Shown: positions 44,859 through 53,167, counted from the first letter of the stretch. The stretch is 64,000 nucleotides of DNA from Metabacillus dongyingensis (GCF_019933155.2 NZ_CP082944.1:3908001-3972000), one strand, 5' to 3'. The notes: generated from the sequence alone by a model not told the origin. Program-made: numbers and translations.

Positions 44859-44886
44859 ATTATAGCGGAATTTCAGCTTTAGTCAA
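44859..44886 (-). promoter_or_regulatory. Sigma-A promoter of yttB
   Basis: Leftward: TTGACT (44881-44886), 16 bp, TATAAT (44859-44864). It is close to consensus and points at yttB. Confidence 0.72.
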
Positions 44887-44992
44887 CTGTTTTGGACTAT
44901 TTATCCGATACTTTGTTATTAACCGCCTTTTCTCTGCGATTAGCTAAAACATGTTTTATTGTCCAGCAGAATAGATGTGCTTGGCGGGGTCT

Positions 44993-45397
44993 TCAAAAGC
45001 TATACAATTTTTCTTCCACCTTGAATGTAATAACCCCTTGGCTGTCTGCTGATTTAGCGGTAATTTTTGCAGTACCGCGGTATCCTTTTTCAAAGTAGCC
45101 GAATATCATTTCCTGTCTCTGCTTACCGTTTTGATCTGTGTAAACAAGCTGCATGATGCTTTCACCGAAATCCTCATCAGGAACAATTGTAATCTCATGC
45201 TGCTCATTCTGTTTCAGTGAAGGAATGGGTATATTTTCCTCATTATAGTAATAAGTTATCTCCAAACCGCTGATTTCTTGTCCAGTTCGATTTTCCACGG
45301 AGATTTTCAGTCCGCTGGTGAACACATTTTTAACAGGCAGAAAAAATAAGAGCAGCAGGATAAACGCAATCAACAGATTTTGAACCCATTTCTTCAT
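44993..45397 (-). CDS. Membrane-anchored extracytoplasmic protein, unknown function
   Basis: The 134-residue protein has an N-terminal membrane helix or uncleaved signal (residues 8-28, LLIAFILLLLFFLPVKNVFTSG). Then comes a beta-rich domain outside the membrane (LKISVENRTGQEISGLEITYYYN, HEITIVPDEDFGESIMQLVYTDQ, GTAKITAKSADSQG) that resembles an immunoglobulin-like fold. I do not recognise the family. GAGGAG precedes the ATG. It lies just behind the ytr operon terminator (45414-45440), so it is either expressed by readthrough with the ytr transporter or from a hidden promoter. Confidence 0.7.
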   Translation of the reverse strand: MKKWVQNLLIAFILLLLFFLPVKNVFTSGLKISVENRTGQEISGLEITYYYNEENIPIPSLKQNEQHEITIVPDEDFGESIMQLVYTDQNGKQRQEMIFGYFEKGYRGTAKITAKSADSQGVITFKVEEKLYSF

Positions 45398-45413
45398 ACA
45401 AATACTCCTCTCT

Positions 45414-45440
45414 AAAAAAAGCAGGCAAATTCCGCCTGCT
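45414..45440 (-). terminator. ytr operon terminator
   Basis: AGCAGGC (45420-45426) pairs with GCCTGCT (45434-45440) around a 7-nt loop. Leftward T7 follows, directly after ytrF. Confidence 0.82.
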
Positions 45441-45442
45441 TC

Positions 45443-46777
45443 TTATAGTTCACGTCTCAATGCCGAAAGCACATTAATTTTAGTTGCTTTCACCGCAGGC
45501 CTTAAGCCTGAGATAACCGCAACCCCCACGCTGATGCCGCTTGCAATCAGAACTAGGCTAAGCGGAATAGAAGAGAAAGTTAAATCCACTCCATCCATGC
45601 TTCCTTCCGAGACCGTCTCCAGGATGAGAGGGATTGCTAAGTTGGCAGCAAAGCTGATCACGTACGCAATCGCAACACCTAGCAAAGAGCCAAGTATGCC
45701 GATAAATGCACTTTCAAGCAGAAAAATTCTTCTTATCATTCCCGGCTGCGCGCCAATGGCTTTCATAATTCCGATTTCCTGTGTTCGTTCTGTCACAGCC
45801 ATTGTCATCGTATTAAAAATACCGATTGAGGCAATAAGAACTGCTACTGTTCCGATAAATATCAGCCCGGCTTTAAACGCATTAAAGAATAAGTTGAGGT
45901 TATCGAGTTCTTCCGTGACGGAATACACAAGATAGCCTTTTTCTTTTAAAGCGTCTGTCACTTCTTTTACTTGCTCAATACCTGTTGTATAAACATTTAT
46001 CTCCGAATACTCCGGTACTTCTAACTCCTCTGCTCCATCTGCTTTTTCAGCAAAAGCCCTCATCTCGCTTTTCCACTTTTCGCTGATGTAAATATTGGAG
46101 TCCTCCATAAAATCTCTTGCCGGCGCTTCAGCTACGCCTGCTATTTTAAACGTCCAGCTTTTTGTTTCCGATTTATCTTCGACTTGTTCTGTCATCGAAA
46201 AAACAATCTCTTTTCCAATGAGTTCACCTTTATATCCCTCTGGTGATTCTTGTTTCGACTCTGGATTCTCATTTCTTTTATCCAGCTGCTTTTTCTCAGC
46301 TTCAGTTAAAAGTGACTTTCCAAAATGATAGCCTACAATGATTTCATTATCGCTTTTGGGAGCATTTCCAGACACTAGTTTCGTATTTCCCTTCAGCTCC
46401 TGTTCCATATTCGTAAGAACGGGACCCGCAAAGGCAGACGTCCGGTCCGACAGTTTGACTTCTGTTTGGGCAGTCTGGGATACTCCTGATCTTCTAACGA
46501 CTGCTGCCACATGTTCGGTATTTTCAAGCTCCTTAATCTGCTCTTTTGTTGCTTGTTCAAATTGACCGTCTGTTTCTTTTCCGCTGATTTGAATTTCATT
46601 TAGCTTCTGTGCACTTAATAACTCCTCCTGCATGCTTTTTTGCATGCCGAATCCAACAGACGCGAGGACAATTAAAAAAGCGCATCCTATCGTTGTAGCA
46701 AGTACGGTCATGAATACCCGCATCCGATTTTTTTTCATATTGCGTCTCACCAGATTGAGCTGATCTTTAAATTTCAA
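45443..46777 (-). CDS. ytrF: YtrF, MacB-like ABC transporter permease
   Basis: This FtsX/MacB-type permease of 444 aa has one N-terminal membrane helix (about 22-42), a large extracytoplasmic domain (about 45-310, charged) and three C-terminal helices with the signature AVTERTQEIGIMKAIGAQPGMIRRIFLLESAFIG. With the YtrE ATPase it likely forms a mechanotransmission-type complex in cell-envelope stress response rather than a simple importer. The TTG start (46777) follows AAAGGGG and lies inside the 3' end of ytrE (11-bp overlap). Confidence 0.9.
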   Translation of the reverse strand: MKFKDQLNLVRRNMKKNRMRVFMTVLATTIGCAFLIVLASVGFGMQKSMQEELLSAQKLNEIQISGKETDGQFEQATKEQIKELENTEHVAAVVRRSGVSQTAQTEVKLSDRTSAFAGPVLTNMEQELKGNTKLVSGNAPKSDNEIIVGYHFGKSLLTEAEKKQLDKRNENPESKQESPEGYKGELIGKEIVFSMTEQVEDKSETKSWTFKIAGVAEAPARDFMEDSNIYISEKWKSEMRAFAEKADGAEELEVPEYSEINVYTTGIEQVKEVTDALKEKGYLVYSVTEELDNLNLFFNAFKAGLIFIGTVAVLIASIGIFNTMTMAVTERTQEIGIMKAIGAQPGMIRRIFLLESAFIGILGSLLGVAIAYVISFAANLAIPLILETVSEGSMDGVDLTFSSIPLSLVLIASGISVGVAVISGLRPAVKATKINVLSALRREL

Positions 46778-47465
46778 CAGGAACGCCCCTTTCCTTTAAC
46801 ACGCCATCTTGAAGGACAAACTTGCGGTCACTGTATTCTGCGACCTCTTCATCATGAGTAATAATGAAGAAGGTGATTCCTTTTTCAGCATTCAATTCTT
46901 TTATCAAATCAAGAATCTCTTTCTCTGTTTCAGAGTCTAAGCTGCCTGTAGGCTCATCAGCAAGGATAATTTCCGGATTAGTAATCAGGGCTCGTCCAAT
47001 ACCGACACGCTGCTGCTGCCCTCCGGAAAGCTCATTAGGATAATGGGCAGAGTGATTTTCCAATCCGATTCGGTACAGCATTTCCGTAACGAGTGTTTTC
47101 CGTTCTGATGATGGAATCCCTTTCAGAGTTAAAGGGAGTTCAATATTTTCAAATGTAGTCAGGCTTGGTATCAGCTGAAAGCTTTGAAAGATAAACCCGA
47201 ATGTATTCAAACGAAATTCCGCCCACTCTTTTTCATTAAATTCAGTAACCTCCGTCCCGCCGACAATGATCTTTCCTGCTGTAGGAGGGATATAGCCTGA
47301 AATTAAGTTCAGCAAAGTCGATTTTCCGGAACCGCTTCTGCCGACAATCGATGCAATTTCCCCTTTTTTCACTTCAAGCGATACATCTTTTAGAACAGGA
47401 ATTTCTTTTTCACTGCCTTTTTTCCCAACCTTAAAGGAATGATGCAAATGTTGTACCTTAATCAT
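46767..47465 (-). CDS. ytrE: YtrE, ABC transporter ATPase (LolD/MacB type)
   Basis: This 232-aa ATPase has Walker A GRSGSGKS (43-50), signature LSGGQQQRVGIGRAL, Walker B ILADEPTG and an H-loop ITHDEE. It is the MacB-type ATPase partner of YtrF. GGAGAGGG precedes the ATG, 14 bp after the upstream permease gene. The operon is known in B. subtilis to respond to lipid II-binding antibiotics. Confidence 0.93.
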   Translation of the reverse strand: MIKVQHLHHSFKVGKKGSEKEIPVLKDVSLEVKKGEIASIVGRSGSGKSTLLNLISGYIPPTAGKIIVGGTEVTEFNEKEWAEFRLNTFGFIFQSFQLIPSLTTFENIELPLTLKGIPSSERKTLVTEMLYRIGLENHSAHYPNELSGGQQQRVGIGRALITNPEIILADEPTGSLDSETEKEILDLIKELNAEKGITFFIITHDEEVAEYSDRKFVLQDGVLKERGVPVEI

Positions 47466-47479
47466 CTTCGTTCCCTCTC

Positions 47480-48469
47480 CTATGCCTGCTTTGATTTTTT
47501 ATAGATTAAATAATAGCCGAGTAAAATACTTATAGCAGCACCGATTAAAGCTCCAATTATATAACCTGAGAAATTTCCGCTGGAGATGCCATAACCGCTT
47601 AAACTGAAACCAAGAACACCCAGCAGAATGACAATCATTTGAACTGGTAAGTTCAGCTCTTTCCATAAAAAGAAATTGCCGTTTCGCTCATTTGGATGCT
47701 TAATGAATGAAAAATGGCCGATAAGGTAGAAAAGAATGGCCATACAGCCAGGAATCAAGAAATAGTATCTGTATTCGGAAGGGATATCCCGAAATATTAT
47801 TCCTCCGAAAAATTGAATAGCCGGAGTAAGTAAATACCCTGCTTCATACCACTTTTCCATTTCCACATAGGAATCATTGCTGAATGCCTGAATATTCCCT
47901 GTTATGACAAATGTAAACAGCAGAGGCAGGACTGAAGCACTGATTGCTGTGAGTCCCTGTGCAAAAGGCGTTCCGGTTAGGGCTCCCGCAGACAAAGTTA
48001 GCGTATAAAACATTACAAGGGATGAAAAATAGAGAAAGTAATAACTGAACAGCGGCTGAGATACAGCAATATCGTGCCATTCGATATAGCTGCCTGTTAA
48101 AATCAGCGATATGAGCGTGGATAATACGATCATTCCAAAAGCTAAAACCCATTTCACGAAAAATATTTTAGATCTCATATATGGAAGGGACAGAGTAAAA
48201 TCCATTATTCCTTTTGCCCGTTCCGTTCCTATTTGGTTAATAGCAATAAAAAAGACAAACAATGAGCTGATGAAAAGAAGCGGATCTGCTCCAAATTGAA
48301 AAACAAACGGCTCTGGCGTGTAATCTGGGTATTTTTTTACTAATTCCATATGACCTGAATACTGGGACCATACGGAAAATGGCACTGCAAACGAATTAAA
48401 TATTACTAACAAGAGAAACAGCGATCGTACTTGCTTAAACTCTTTTTCAAAAAGACCTCCTCCTACCAT
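47480..48469 (-). CDS. YtrC/YtrD-like ABC transporter permease
   Basis: The 329-aa membrane protein has about eight hydrophobic helices, with LFEKEFKQVRSLFLLLVIFN at the start and a GTERAKGIMDFTLSLPYMRSKIFFVKW loop typical of ABC-2 permeases. B. subtilis carries two adjacent paralogs (ytrC, ytrD) here; this genome has one, which may act as a homodimer with YtrB. The only in-frame start is the ATG at 48469, which overlaps ytrB. A strong GGAGGAGG sequence lies at codons 3-5 rather than before the start, which is odd. Confidence 0.86.
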   Translation of the reverse strand: MVGGGLFEKEFKQVRSLFLLLVIFNSFAVPFSVWSQYSGHMELVKKYPDYTPEPFVFQFGADPLLFISSLFVFFIAINQIGTERAKGIMDFTLSLPYMRSKIFFVKWVLAFGMIVLSTLISLILTGSYIEWHDIAVSQPLFSYYFLYFSSLVMFYTLTLSAGALTGTPFAQGLTAISASVLPLLFTFVITGNIQAFSNDSYVEMEKWYEAGYLLTPAIQFFGGIIFRDIPSEYRYYFLIPGCMAILFYLIGHFSFIKHPNERNGNFFLWKELNLPVQMIVILLGVLGFSLSGYGISSGNFSGYIIGALIGAAISILLGYYLIYKKSKQA

Positions 48470-49341
48470 CTTCGCTTCCCTCCAAACTTAGCGATAAATA
48501 CTTCTTCTAAATTAACCGGGAGCTGATTCCACACTTTCGGTCTTAACGATTTCAGCCAATCCTGGTTCTCTTTGTCATCACATTTTAAGAGAAGTGTATA
48601 GAATACACCTGCGAAATCCAAAATGGAGATATTTCGTTCTCTGATTTTAAGAAGAACATCTTCTTCGAATACAGCCTGAACTTTCATGTAATCTTCTTTT
48701 ACAGAATCCATATCCATCACATTTTCAAGTGATTCTCCCTCTAAAAAACCGATCCGGCTGCAGATTCGTTCAATATCTTCTAAGCGATGTGATGTGATGA
48801 GAATCGCTGTTTCTCTTTCTGCGACCTCGTCGATCATAAGCTGAAGCAGGTCATGACGGGTAACAGCATCAATGCCATCAGTAGGCTCATCAAGCAGAAT
48901 CACTGCAGGACGTGTGGCAAATGCAAGAATCAGGGACAGCTGTTTTTTCAAACCAGTTGATAATTCACGGTATTTTTTTGTTTCCGGTATTCCGTATCTG
49001 TTAATCAATTCATTTGAGTAAGTCACATCAAAATCTGGATAGAGCGGCTTTAAAATACGTACTAGTTCTCTGTAAGTGTATTTGTCATAAAAAGGATTCT
49101 GAACAGACACATAAATCACTTTCCGTTTAACAAGAGGATTTTCTTTAATGGTGACGCCATCAAACAAAACCTCTCCTTCATCAGGCAAAATAATCTGCTG
49201 AATTAACCGTAAAATCGTGGTTTTTCCCGAACCGTTCCGGCCAAGTAATCCAAAGATTTCTCCTTTTCCAAGCTTCAGGGAGATGGAATCAAGTACTTTT
49301 TCTCCATCAAGCGTTTTCGAAAGATTCTTCAGCTCAATCAT
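48463..49341 (-). CDS. ytrB: YtrB, ABC transporter ATPase
   Basis: This 292-aa ATPase has Walker A GRNGSGKT (36-43), signature LSTGLKKQLSLILAFA, Walker B ILLDEPTDGID and H-loop ITSHRLED. A C-terminal extension of about 80 residues is typical of YtrB-like proteins. It pairs with the ABC-2 permease that follows. The ATG at 49341 is preferred over the GTG at 49350, which is within the GAGAGGTGG ribosome site. Its start overlaps the end of ytrA, indicating coupling. Confidence 0.92.
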   Translation of the reverse strand: MIELKNLSKTLDGEKVLDSISLKLGKGEIFGLLGRNGSGKTTILRLIQQIILPDEGEVLFDGVTIKENPLVKRKVIYVSVQNPFYDKYTYRELVRILKPLYPDFDVTYSNELINRYGIPETKKYRELSTGLKKQLSLILAFATRPAVILLDEPTDGIDAVTRHDLLQLMIDEVAERETAILITSHRLEDIERICSRIGFLEGESLENVMDMDSVKEDYMKVQAVFEEDVLLKIRERNISILDFAGVFYTLLLKCDDKENQDWLKSLRPKVWNQLPVNLEEVFIAKFGGKRRW

Positions 49342-49723
49342 TTCTTCCACCTCTCATTTCCCTGCTGATTTCCTCAATCCATTTATGGATAATTTCAATG
49401 TCTACCCCTGCATATACAGCATCTACGATGAGGGGTTTCAACTGTTCTTTAATCATCTCCATCTTCCCCTGATCCAATGTTATTTGGGCATTCTCCGATA
49501 CAAACGTTCCTCTGCCCCTCAATGTTTCAATAATGCCTTCCCGTTCTAATTCTTTATAAGCTTTGCTGACTGTATTTGGATTTGCAATAATCATTGTTGA
49601 GAGCTCTCTGACAGACGGCAGCTTCTCTCCGGGCTTTACTATTCCCTTTAAACAAAGCTCTTTCATTTGCTGTATGATTTGCTCATAAATCGCGGTTGAA
49701 CTGCGCGGATCAATTTGAATCAT
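49334..49723 (-). CDS. ytrA: YtrA, GntR-family repressor of the ytr operon
   Basis: This short GntR regulator of 129 aa has an N-terminal winged helix (IYEQIIQQMKELCLKGIV, LPSVRELSTMIIANPNTVSKAYKELE, GIIETLRGRGTFVS) and a short helical C-terminal dimerisation tail, which defines the YtrA subfamily. In B. subtilis it represses its own operon, which is induced by cell-wall antibiotics such as vancomycin and ramoplanin. The operator at 49768-49804 fits this fully. Confidence 0.94.
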   Translation of the reverse strand: MIQIDPRSSTAIYEQIIQQMKELCLKGIVKPGEKLPSVRELSTMIIANPNTVSKAYKELEREGIIETLRGRGTFVSENAQITLDQGKMEMIKEQLKPLIVDAVYAGVDIEIIHKWIEEISREMRGGRND

Positions 49724-49767
49724 CGGTCTCCCTTCTTTCTTTAACCGAGATATGTACCGTCTCTGTC

Positions 49768-49804
49768 GTATTAAGTGTAATAGTTAATATAGTACACTTA
49801 ATAC
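49768..49804 (-). promoter_or_regulatory. YtrA operator (perfect inverted repeat)
   Basis: GTATTAAGTGTA (49768-49779) and TACACTTAATAC (49793-49804) are exact reverse complements separated by 13 bp. They contain the known YtrA site AGTGTA-N13-TACACT. The site starts at the -10 region of the ytr promoter and covers the start of transcription. Confidence 0.88.
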
Positions 49805-49831
49805 AATATGTTTTTTTACATACATTGTCAA
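49803..49831 (-). promoter_or_regulatory. Putative sigma-A promoter of the ytr operon
   Basis: Leftward: TTGACA (49826-49831), 17 bp, TATTGT (49803-49808). The -35 is perfect and the -10 has two mismatches. The YtrA operator overlaps its downstream edge. Confidence 0.68.
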
Positions 49832-49839
49832 TTGGTTTT

Positions 49840-49876
49840 TATAAAATAAAACTGCCTCCATAACGGAAGCAGTTTT
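49840..49876 (-). terminator. Terminator after the small 53-codon gene
   Basis: AAAACTGCCTCC (49848-49859) pairs with GGAAGCAGTTTT (49865-49876) with one mismatch. Leftward TTTTATTTTAT follows. Confidence 0.72.
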
Positions 49877-49881
49877 CAAAC

Positions 49882-50043
49882 TTATTCGGAACGCTGTTTC
49901 GATTTTACAGGCTGACCCTGCTGCTCATACTTTTTCTTTGATTGCTTAACAGGCTCAAAGTCTTTCCCAAATTCTACATCCTGGTTATTAGAGCCGTTTC
50001 TTGTCTTTTGTTCAGGGTTATTCTGTTTTGAACGTTTTTTCAT
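49882..50043 (-). CDS. Small basic, Gln/Lys-rich protein (53 aa)
   Basis: An open frame of 53 codons begins at the ATG at 50043 with GGAGGCC 6-7 bp before it. It runs MKKRSKQNNPEQKTRNGSN, then FGKDFEPVKQSKKKYEQQGQ, and ends at TAA just ahead of a terminator. The composition (Lys, Gln, Asn, Ser; no hydrophobic segment) suggests a disordered protein, similar in flavour to small spore or stress proteins, but I do not recognise it. It follows ytzC by 12 bp and is probably in its transcript. Confidence 0.75.
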   Translation of the reverse strand: MKKRSKQNNPEQKTRNGSNNQDVEFGKDFEPVKQSKKKYEQQGQPVKSKQRSE

Positions 50044-50055
50044 CTGAAAGGCCTC

Positions 50056-50319
50056 CTAATGATCCAGTAAAATCATTTCATTTTGAAGCTGCTGAAGCTG
50101 AAGACGCATTCTGTAAAGCTGTTCTTTTTGCTGATCATTGGCGCTTAATGTTAAGGAATTGCACTCATTTACTGCATCTTCAAGCATTTGCTGAGCTTTT
50201 GAATACTCTGTGTCATTGTAATGCTCCTGCTTAGATCCTTCAGCGAATTGATTTCTGGCATAGTCATACGAATTTGTGCATCGGTCGAGACATTCAGTTA
50301 CAGATTGTCTTGTTGCCAT
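50056..50319 (-). CDS. ytzC: YtzC, small helical protein (DUF2524)
   Basis: The 87-residue protein is predicted to be a helical hairpin (TECLDRCTNSYDYARNQ, YSKAQQMLEDAVNECNSL, KEQLYRMRLQLQQLQNEMI), rich in Gln and with three Cys. It matches Bacillus YtzC; its function is unknown. GGGGG precedes the ATG. It lies divergent to ytqA and upstream of the 53-aa gene. Confidence 0.82.
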   Translation of the reverse strand: MATRQSVTECLDRCTNSYDYARNQFAEGSKQEHYNDTEYSKAQQMLEDAVNECNSLTLSANDQQKEQLYRMRLQLQQLQNEMILLDH

Positions 50320-50499
50320 TTTGCAAACCCCCTATAAGTAAATGAAGCATTTCACTTCATTACGTATAGTTTGCACAACATTAGAATTCAAATTACGGGA
50401 AAACAATTGGAAAAAGACTTTTCAGGTGTTTGTCATCAAGGCAAACACCATGATAAAATGCTCTGATGGCTATTTACCAATTAAGGAGGTTTTTCTAGT

Positions 50500-51465
50500 T
50501 TGAAGCAGATTAACCCTTTTCCATATGCATCAGATGAAAAAAGGTATTATACATGGAATTATCATTTAAGAAATCACTTTGGACATAAAGTGTTTAAGGT
50601 AGCATTAGACGGAGGATTTGACTGCCCCAATCGTGACGGTACAGCTGCATATGGCGGCTGCACATTTTGCAGTGCTGCCGGTTCAGGAGATTTTGCGGGA
50701 AACCGCGCAGAGGATCTTGTTACTCAATTCAATCAAATAAAAGAAAAGATGCACGAAAAGTGGAAAAACGGCAAGTACATGGCCTATTTTCAAGCGTATA
50801 CAAATACTCATGCACCCGTTGAGGTCCTTCGTGAGAAATTTGAGTCTGTACTGGAATTGGATGGAGTTGTCGGACTATCTATTGCCACAAGGCCAGACTG
50901 CCTGCCCGATGATGTTGTTGAGTATTTGGCCGAATTAAACGAAAGAACGTACCTGTGGGTGGAACTTGGGCTTCAGACTTTGCATGAACGGACATCATTG
51001 CTTATAAACCGTGCTCACGACTATGAGTGCTATAAAAAAGGCGTGGAGAAGCTGCGAAAACATAACATTCGAATTTGCTCCCATATTATTAACGGACTTC
51101 CGCTTGAATCAAATGAAATGATGATGGAAACAGCCCAAGCTGTGTCAAAGCTCGATGTTCAGGGCATAAAAATCCATCTTCTCCATTTACTGAAAGGGAC
51201 ACCAATGGTAAAGCAGTATGAGAAAGGCAAGCTGGAATTTTTAACAAAAGAAGACTATGTAAGCTTAGTATGCGACCAGCTTGAAATTCTGCCTCCGGAT
51301 ATGATCGTCCACAGGATTACAGGAGATGGACCGATTGATCTAATGATTGGCCCAATGTGGAGTGTGAATAAATGGGATGTTCTCAACTCGATAGATGCAG
51401 AACTTAAGAACCGCGGAAGTTTTCAGGGAAAATATTTTAAGAAAGAACAGGTAATCGCAGAATGA
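50500..51465 (+). CDS. ytqA: Radical SAM protein MnmL (YtqA, TIGR01212 family)
   Basis: This radical SAM enzyme of 321 aa has Cys42, Cys54 and Cys57 (DCPNRDGTAAYGGCTFC) as probable 4Fe-4S ligands. The long spacing before CxxC defines the TIGR01212 family. From recent work on tRNA wobble uridine modification, YtqA (MnmL) and YtqB (MnmM) act in forming mnm5s2U in Bacillus; assignment here is by family. The TTG start has AAGGAGGT upstream. The stop overlaps the ytqB start (ATGA), so translation is coupled. Confidence 0.9.
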   Translation: MKQINPFPYASDEKRYYTWNYHLRNHFGHKVFKVALDGGFDCPNRDGTAAYGGCTFCSAAGSGDFAGNRAEDLVTQFNQIKEKMHEKWKNGKYMAYFQAYTNTHAPVEVLREKFESVLELDGVVGLSIATRPDCLPDDVVEYLAELNERTYLWVELGLQTLHERTSLLINRAHDYECYKKGVEKLRKHNIRICSHIINGLPLESNEMMMETAQAVSKLDVQGIKIHLLHLLKGTPMVKQYEKGKLEFLTKEDYVSLVCDQLEILPPDMIVHRITGDGPIDLMIGPMWSVNKWDVLNSIDAELKNRGSFQGKYFKKEQVIAE

Positions 51466-52040
51466 AACTAGAACGGGTGCTTCCTTTTGCAAAATCCATC
51501 TTGGCAAGGACTGTTGCTCAAGGGGACATTGCAATAGACGCAACAATTGGAAACGGACATGACACGGTCTTTCTTGCAGAGCTTGTCGGTGAGAGCGGAC
51601 ATGTTTATGGCTTTGATATTCAGGATGATGCAATCAAAGCTACATCATCAAGACTGTCTGATCACTCTTTTACAGAACGTGTGACACTATTTAAAGAAAG
51701 CCATGAACATGCAGCTGACTGCTTGCCGAAGGGTATCTCCGGACGGGTAGCTTCAGCTGTCTTTAATCTGGGCTATTTGCCCGGCGGCGATAAAGAAATT
51801 ATCACAAAGCCAGAATCGACTATTCAGGCAATTGAACAGCTCTTTTCCTTGATGAAGCAGGGAGGAGTCATTATTCTTGTTATTTATCACGGACATCCTG
51901 GCGGAAAAATTGAACGTGATGCTATTATGGAATATGCCTGTCAGCTGGATCAAAAAAAGGCGCACGTTCTGAAGTATCAATTTCTTAATCAGAAGAACAG
52001 CGCTCCATTTATTATTGCAATTGAAAAAATGCAGGCATAG
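51462..52040 (+). CDS. ytqB: tRNA wobble-uridine methyltransferase MnmM (YtqB)
   Basis: This class I methyltransferase of 192 aa has the SAM motif DATIGNGHDT (26-35) and the family-specific VFNLGYLPGGDKEI block. YtqB/MnmM methylates 5-aminomethyl-2-thiouridine in tRNA in Gram-positive bacteria, replacing the MnmC role. It overlaps ytqA by 4 bp and ends at a bidirectional terminator. Confidence 0.9.
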   Translation: MKLERVLPFAKSILARTVAQGDIAIDATIGNGHDTVFLAELVGESGHVYGFDIQDDAIKATSSRLSDHSFTERVTLFKESHEHAADCLPKGISGRVASAVFNLGYLPGGDKEIITKPESTIQAIEQLFSLMKQGGVIILVIYHGHPGGKIERDAIMEYACQLDQKKAHVLKYQFLNQKNSAPFIIAIEKMQA

Positions 52041-52041
52041 A

Positions 52042-52070
52042 AAAAGACCGGGTTATGATCCCGGTCTTTT
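52042..52070 (+). terminator. Bidirectional terminator between ytqB and ytpB
   Basis: AAAAGACCGGG and CCCGGTCTTTT (52042-52052/52060-52070) form a perfect 11-bp stem. A/T-rich flanks on both sides serve both convergent genes. Confidence 0.85.
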
Positions 52071-53151
52071 AAGAGCTTCTTGAAGCAGCAAGCTTCTGAA
52101 TAGCACGGTATGCCCGTCCATTCCAGTAAAAGAACGAGGACGTTCTTCCTCCAAGTTTGATTAATTGTCTGGCAAGCTTTCCGAGATCTTTTCTTGAGGT
52201 TACTTTCTCGTCGGATAAATAAACGCCAAGCAGTCCTCTATGAATGAGTTTATGGAAGTTTTCATGAGGGATTCCGCTGAGGTTGGATTCAGCCTGGAGG
52301 ACGAAATGCTCAAGCCTCTTCATCATTTCTTTCTCTGTCTCATAGTAATTGCAGAAATTCAAATCTCCTCCTATTCGATCTTCCTCTTGATCAATTAAAT
52401 AGTCGAGCAGAATATGCAGGCCTTGAACGTATGGAAAATAGCTTTCACGGATCCGGAAGGCTTCCCTTTCGTTGAAGTCCTCTCTGAATGCATATGAGAC
52501 CAGACAAAAAATGCCTAAAGTCGATCCCGCACACGCAGAGAATTCATACCACTGCATATCCGGCAATCCTTGTTTGTTTTTTTCAAACCATGTTTCAAGT
52601 CTCGGAATGCGCTCATCTATTGTTACATGCTTATGTACTTGTAAATCACAGTAATAACACGACAATTCGAGTAAATGTTCTGCAATTAGAGGGTAGTTGC
52701 CGAGTCTGCTTAATATATTCTGGCATGTAGAAACGAGAGCATGCAAGTATCCGCCGTCATTTTGATCTGTCCGGTAAGAATAGTAATTTTTAAGCGGTGC
52801 TCCTGCAGTCAGAGCATCAATCATCGATTGGTGCAGCATCGCGAAATCTAATGGATCAAGTGAAGTACTTCGATCACATAAATTATCAAGATAATCACTT
52901 ATGGTCTGATAAGCGACAATAAATTCAATGCATTCATGCTTGTTTGTTTCTGACAAAAGCGCAAAAATCCCTCCGCCCTCACAGTGGAAGGATTTACCAT
53001 TTATACTTGACAGCGCCTGATTTCTAAGCTCTGCGTTTGGAATCTGATTTGCTTTTTCTCTCCATTTATCCAGATGGACATGCACAGCCGGAAAAATATC
53101 TTTATAAATTTTCGCCATTAATCGCAGCGGATGCTGCGGAATTGCCGTCAA
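52069..53151 (-). CDS. ytpB: Tetraprenyl-beta-curcumene synthase
   Basis: This terpene cyclase of 360 aa belongs to the non-canonical YtpB family (DUF2600). It cyclises C35 heptaprenyl diphosphate to tetraprenyl-beta-curcumene, the first step to sesquarterpenes (C35 terpenoids) linked to spore resistance. The Asp-rich region YQTISDYLDNLCDRSTSLD (81-99) is the likely metal site. A TTG start at 53151 with AGAGGTG 8 bp before gives the B. subtilis N-terminus. It is 16 bp behind ytpA, in one operon. No squalene-hopene-type partner cyclase is in the window. Confidence 0.93.
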   Translation of the reverse strand: MTAIPQHPLRLMAKIYKDIFPAVHVHLDKWREKANQIPNAELRNQALSSINGKSFHCEGGGIFALLSETNKHECIEFIVAYQTISDYLDNLCDRSTSLDPLDFAMLHQSMIDALTAGAPLKNYYSYRTDQNDGGYLHALVSTCQNILSRLGNYPLIAEHLLELSCYYCDLQVHKHVTIDERIPRLETWFEKNKQGLPDMQWYEFSACAGSTLGIFCLVSYAFREDFNEREAFRIRESYFPYVQGLHILLDYLIDQEEDRIGGDLNFCNYYETEKEMMKRLEHFVLQAESNLSGIPHENFHKLIHRGLLGVYLSDEKVTSRKDLGKLARQLIKLGGRTSSFFYWNGRAYRAIQKLAASRSS

Positions 53152-53167
53152 TAAGATCACCTCTTTA

